A program made the position numbers and the translations under genes. DNA of 64,000 bases from Silene conica (taxonomy: Eukaryota > Streptophyta > Magnoliopsida > Caryophyllales > Caryophyllaceae), in contig CM055311.2 of NCBI GenBank assembly GCA_029255685.2, positions 54,767,048 through 54,831,047 of the forward strand. The letters are read 5' to 3'. The stretch's first letter is position 1; every line of letters begins with the position of its first letter. The notes beneath the pieces were generated by a model. It ran no database searches. It was not told where the DNA came from and was given only the letters and a program-made list of their open reading frames with translations. Of the stretch, positions 60,120-64,000 are shown piece by piece.

Positions 60120-60319
60120 CGCCTAGTAGCGGCATTGGATGTAACGGTAGGAGCGGCGGGTGAAGCCTCGGTGATATAACGAAGTTTATCGTCACCTTGA
60201 GCGACCAACTTGAGTTGGGCATCCCAATCGACAAAGTTTGCCCCATTCTGTGCAAGTTTGCAACGATCCATGAAGAGTCGAAACCAAGAAACATATGTTA
60301 CGGTGTTTGGGTTGGGAGT

Positions 60320-61379
60320 TGATACGAATTCTTGAGCAAAGAAATCGTCCGCGGAAGCTTTCTTGGAAATCTTGAGAACAATCTTGAATGAATTAATAAA
60401 ATAGGCAAAATATGGAACGATCTTGAAACAATCTTGAAAATAATGAACGATGGATGATGAAGATGGCCGGTGATGATGTCGATGATGGTGGCGTCCATCG
60501 GTGGTGGTGGTGATGGTGGTTGTTATTGTAGTTGTGACGGTCTTGAGGTGAATCCCCAAGGTAGAAGGATATTTGTTTGCCCTAGACCTATAGTTCAAAC
60601 AATGGTGATTTACTCCCTAGACATATAGTTTGTAAATCTTGCTAATACTTGAAACGCGACAAATATTAATGGTTCGGATCAACACTCGATGAGTCCTTGA
60701 GATTTCTTTAATAATGCCTTAAAAATAAAACTTGTAAATTTTTATTGATTGAATATTTGAATGAAAAACAAGAAGAACCATGTGCCTATAAATAGGTAAA
60801 ACACACGTCCAACATAAGCATCACACGCCTCCTCCTAATCTCGAAACCCTAATGAGATTAGAAGTCCTAAACTAAATCTAATGGGTTAAAATAATCCTTA
60901 TTAAATAAAGTCTATCCTAGGAATTAAAAGAATGAAATAACTAACCCTAATAACCCTAGGATAACAATCTAACAAGATAATAACAAACTGTAACTACCTT
61001 GTAACAAACTAACAAACTCTTCTAACAAACTAGTAACTAACTTTTAAAGATAAAAATAACAAAGTAATTAAAGGCACTCCAAATCCTTTTTGGAACCCAA
61101 AATAGCCGAGCCCTCCTATCCTTGTGACCAAGCCTCGCGTGGGCCACGCTTAGGCCATGACCGAGCAACCTTCGGTCCATGGGCCGTGTCTCCTTGCGTC
61201 TACCTTTTCTTGATTCGTTCCTTGATATTCCTTTATTATTCCAAGGCCTTAAAGCCCATCGAACCTTCACTACCAAATATACTATCCATATGATAATTAA
61301 TATTAATTTGGCTAACAAAATTTGCCTCAATGATCTTAAAATGAAATGACGACCCGTTGTCCAATCCATAATCGGATCA
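60320..61379 (-). repeat. Left (3') LTR of the gypsy gag-protease element
   Basis: A 1060-bp LTR. It includes a symmetrical CCTATAAATAGG box near 60785 that can serve as a TATA box on either strand, and a GGTGGTGGTGATGGTGG microsatellite-like stretch near 60500. Confidence 0.85.
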
Positions 61380-61576
61380 TCCCCTCCCCCTTGAAAGAGA
61401 ATTGACCTCAATTCTTGATGATTAGAATTCAAGAACCGTTGATCTTGGATCACTTTTCCCATACATGTGAGTAAAGATTGATTTGATACGAAAATCTTCT
61501 TGTGGCCGCGCCTCTTAGCACCTTCCCGCGACACCACCTTATCTCTTACCTTCTTAGGCTCGTGATCATGCTCACC

Positions 61577-63154
61577 CTACGAACCCTTTAATCCTAGACT
61601 TAGCCGTATAGGACTATTAACCACTCCCCTTGTCTTCCTAGCCTCACGCTCCGTGCCCATACTCCGCAACAATTCCTCCACACGCCTAAGACTAGACGTC
61701 ACCTCCAATTCCCGAACACCTATAGTAACCCTTGGAACCACCGTAGCTAACACCATCTCCTTACCTTCCTCCCTTACCAAATCAGCCCCTAACACCTCCT
61801 CAACCTCCTCATCTTCCCTAACAATAGCAAAAACCGAGTTGGCTAAATGAGTGTTCTTCCCCGAGTTGGCTCTCATCAACCCTACATCCTTGGGACTCAT
61901 AGGTTTAAGGATAATTCTCTTCCCCTTATCCATAAGTTCATACTCGTTCACCCTCCCCCTATGCAAGACATCCCTATCAAATTTCCAAGGACGCCCTAGA
62001 AGAATGTGACACACATCCATAGGTACTACATCACATAGCACCTCATCCTTGTATGAACCCATAGCTAAGTTCACCTTTACTTGTTTGGTCACCGTAACCT
62101 TGTTCGCATCTCCTAGCCAATGTAAGGCATATGGTTTAGGATGTTTTATTGTAGTTAAGGCTAACTTAGACACCATCTCCTCCGAGGCTACATTTGTACA
62201 ACTACCTCCATCAATAATCATAGTACACCACTTATCCTTCACAAGACACTTGGTATGGAAAATATGATCTCTTTGTTCGGTAATTATAGGTATAGATTGG
62301 GCTTGCAACGACCTAAGTACTAGGGTAGATGTATTTGGTGCTTCGAAGGACTCACCTCGTCCGTCCCCTTCACGTTCACCAAAGTCGCCCAACACTTCCT
62401 CCTCCTCTTCGGACTCCTCTTCCTCCCCTACTAAATTTAGACAAGTTAATGCCTCCCTCATCGTAACAACCCTTTTATTAGGACAAGCATTCTTGAAGTG
62501 CCCAAACCCTTGACACTTGAAGCACCTTACCTTATAAAGGCTGATCTCACTTGGTGTAGGAGTTGGAGTAGATTTGGATCGTGTTGTCCCGCTCGTACCC
62601 ATCTTACCTGCGCCGCTCACCACGCCCGTACTGGGGTTTGCCTTTGAAGTCTCCCTTTCGCCTCCCTCAAGCGCACGCCCCCACATACTACCTCCTCCGA
62701 ATCTGTTCTTACTTTGTGCTTCAACCCGTAAACACAAACTGGTTAGAGTATCAAAATCCGAATAAATTGGAAGTTCCACAGGATTAACAATATTTTTGTT
62801 TAACCCTCGCAAGAACCTCGCCATCTTTTGTTCTTGATTTTCCTCCACCTCTCCCATTAAAGTAAGATTTTCGAACTCCTCTACGTACTCACTCACCGAC
62901 ATCTTGCCTTGCACAAGATTAGAAATCTTACGATATAAAGCAAGTTTATAAGTTGTGGGTACATGCCGTTTCCTCAATCTTTTCTTTAAACTATCCCAAG
63001 AACAGATTTTCTCCTTCCCGGCTCTAGCCCTTTGAGCCTTAAGACTGTCGAACCATAGGGATGCGCCTTTGCTTAATCTTAAAATTGCATATTTGCAAAT
63101 CTTTCTGTCGTCTAGTTCCTTGAATTCAAACAACGGTCCATCTTCCTTTCTCAT
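61577..63154 (-). CDS. Gypsy gag-protease polyprotein, 525 residues (fossil element, frame looks whole)
   Basis: A retrotransposon gag core (about residues 20-140: LRLSKGASLWFDSLK..., LVQGKMSVSEYVEEFENL) is followed by a CCHC zinc knuckle CFKCQGFGHFKNAC near residue 215. After an acidic linker comes a retropepsin-like domain with IIDGGSCTNVAS, where the usual active-site DTG/DSG appears as DGG, and the flap-side LLGRPW near residue 390. No reverse transcriptase, RNase H or integrase follows. The layout fits the gag-protease half of a plant Ty3/gypsy element. More gag-like sequence probably precedes the start. Any particle function would depend on polymerase from another copy (inference). Confidence 0.82.
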   Translation of the reverse strand: MRKEDGPLFEFKELDDRKICKYAILRLSKGASLWFDSLKAQRARAGKEKICSWDSLKKRLRKRHVPTTYKLALYRKISNLVQGKMSVSEYVEEFENLTLMGEVEENQEQKMARFLRGLNKNIVNPVELPIYSDFDTLTSLCLRVEAQSKNRFGGGSMWGRALEGGERETSKANPSTGVVSGAGKMGTSGTTRSKSTPTPTPSEISLYKVRCFKCQGFGHFKNACPNKRVVTMREALTCLNLVGEEEESEEEEEVLGDFGEREGDGRGESFEAPNTSTLVLRSLQAQSIPIITEQRDHIFHTKCLVKDKWCTMIIDGGSCTNVASEEMVSKLALTTIKHPKPYALHWLGDANKVTVTKQVKVNLAMGSYKDEVLCDVVPMDVCHILLGRPWKFDRDVLHRGRVNEYELMDKGKRIILKPMSPKDVGLMRANSGKNTHLANSVFAIVREDEEVEEVLGADLVREEGKEMVLATVVPRVTIGVRELEVTSSLRRVEELLRSMGTEREARKTRGVVNSPIRLSLGLKGS

Positions 63155-63394
63155 TTAAGGTAGTCCTCCGGATCTGTCCCTCCTTCGAACTCAAGTAGTT
63201 CCGTCACTTTGAATTCATCAATTACACGAACTGGCTCCCTCCTTGGTTGCCATCTATTCTCGTTGTTATTTGTAACTTATTCCAGCGCCTTCTTTAAACT
63301 CTCTAAGAATCTTGGATCTTCAAAATTCATGATGCCTCGAATGGATTTTCTTGAAACAAATAGAATTCAAGAGCCGAAGCTCTGATACCATTGA

Positions 63395-64000
63395 TGATAC
63401 GAATTCTCGAGCAAAGAAATCGTCCGCGGAAGCTTTCTTAGAAATCTTGAGAACAATCTTGAATGAATTAATAAAATAGGCAAAGTATGGAACAATCTTG
63501 AAACAATCTTGAAAATAATGAACGATGGATGATGAAGATGGCCGGTGATGATGTCGATGATGGTGGCGTCCGTCGGTGGTGGTGGTGATGGTGGTTGTTA
63601 TTGTAGCTGTGACGGTCTTTAGGTGAATCCCCAAGGTAGAAGGATATTTGTTTGCCCTAGACCTATAGTTCAAACAATGGTGATTTACTCCCTAGACCTA
63701 TAGTTTGTAAATCTTGCTAATACTTGAAACGCGACAAATATTAACGGTTCGGATCAACACTCGATGAGTCCTTGAGATTTGTTTAAGAATGCCTTAAAAA
63801 AAACTTGTAAATTTTTATTGATTGAATACTTGAATGAAAAACAAGAAGAACCATGTGCCCTATAAATAGGTAAAACACACGTTCAACATAAGCATCACAC
63901 GCCTCCTCCTAATCTCGAAACCCTAATGAGATTAGAAGTCCTAAACTAAATCTAATGGATTAAAATAATCCTTATTAAATAAACTCTATCCTAGGATTTA
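63395..64000 (-). repeat. Right (5') LTR of the gypsy gag-protease element, cut by the window end
   Basis: The first 606 bases match the left LTR from 60320 at about 97 percent by eye. The rest is outside the window. Confidence 0.9.

Larger units (their letters stand above)
41690..60319 (-). mobile_element. Second Ty1/copia fossil (copia 2), gag region only, split by a CACTA element
   Basis: Copia gag-like sequence on the minus strand is present on both sides of the CACTA element. On the left (about 41930-42572) are the later gag part and a zinc-knuckle region; on the right (about 60123-60315) is the gag N-terminal part. The flanking gag portions are in the same orientation, which fits one copia element interrupted by the CACTA insertion. 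The fossil continues beyond the gypsy element that starts at 60320, so its own right end is outside the window. It is broken, with several breaks, and no pol region is seen. Only the flanks are copia; the middle is described under the nested elements. Confidence 0.7.
60320..64000 (-). mobile_element. Non-autonomous gypsy element with gag-protease only
   Basis: Left LTR 60320-61379; polypurine tract at about 61380-61393 (AAGGGGGAGGGGA on the minus strand); interior to about 63394; primer-binding site matching initiator tRNA-Met at about 63379-63390; right LTR from 63395 past the window end. LTR ends are TGATAC...GGATCA. Over the 606 bases that can be compared I count about 16 differences and two single indels, near 2.6 percent, so it is young. 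The 2-kb interior has one long gag-protease frame and no reverse transcriptase or integrase. It is inserted in the gag region of copia 2. The target duplication cannot be checked because the right end is outside. Confidence 0.88.

Overview
The window is nuclear DNA from a flowering plant. The evidence is two intron-containing plant housekeeping genes and a dense background of plant-type transposons: Ty1/copia, Ty3/gypsy of Athila/Tat and chromovirus type, an L1 LINE with an RNase H domain, CACTA, Helitron, hAT and Stowaway elements. The style of the long terminal repeats (LTRs) suggests a large-genome eudicot, perhaps Caryophyllales, but that is a weak inference.

Layout. 1-1538: end of a gypsy-type LTR that continues to the left. 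1539-12999: a decayed copia element on the minus strand, interrupted by a 2.5-kb solo LTR (6558-9079, TSD CTCTT). Its right LTR holds a Stowaway MITE. 13421-24133: host gene 1, a golgin-84-like protein (Golgin candidate 2), ten exons on the plus strand. Its introns hold a solo LTR (TSD AGTAT), a hAT MITE (TSD GTTGCTAC) and a likely Stowaway. 24134-36075: a second hAT MITE (TSD ACCAAGAC), an unassigned promoter-like tract, a gypsy LTR fossil, a LINE fragment, and a nearly full-length L1 LINE on the minus strand. 36076-38164: host gene 2, RACK1, three exons. 38165-41690: intergenic DNA with small transposon remnants.

41690-64000 is a deep nest. A second copia fossil (minus strand) carries a 17.5-kb CACTA element, 42576-60119, with matching termini and a CGC target duplication. 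Inside the CACTA element lie a gag-only Athila/Tat-type LTR element (43590-52204, TSD ATATT), an exon-intron fragment of an RTEL1-type DNA helicase gene (53415-54104) and a 4.1-kb non-autonomous Helitron (54353-58426). One LTR of the Athila-type element contains a 3.0-kb solo LTR (44641-47676, TSD AAGGA); its partner LTR preserves the empty site. A gag-protease-only gypsy element (60320 to beyond the window) sits in the same copia fossil.

The most unusual signal is in the 3.0-kb solo LTR. It carries two arrays of potential hairpins. In one, about eleven units share a conserved core of about 20 nt, and each core is flanked by unit-specific sequences that are complementary to each other. In the other, five GC-rich palindromes have changing but pairing outer arms. 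The second array is also present, diverged, in the related LTR at the left edge. Conserved cores with co-varying stems point to a selected or structurally propagated DNA/RNA fold that I do not recognise. Two further LTR families in the window carry clusters of other short TCGA-centred palindromes.

No functional link between the two host genes is evident. RACK1 is a ribosome-associated scaffold and the golgin is a Golgi tether.
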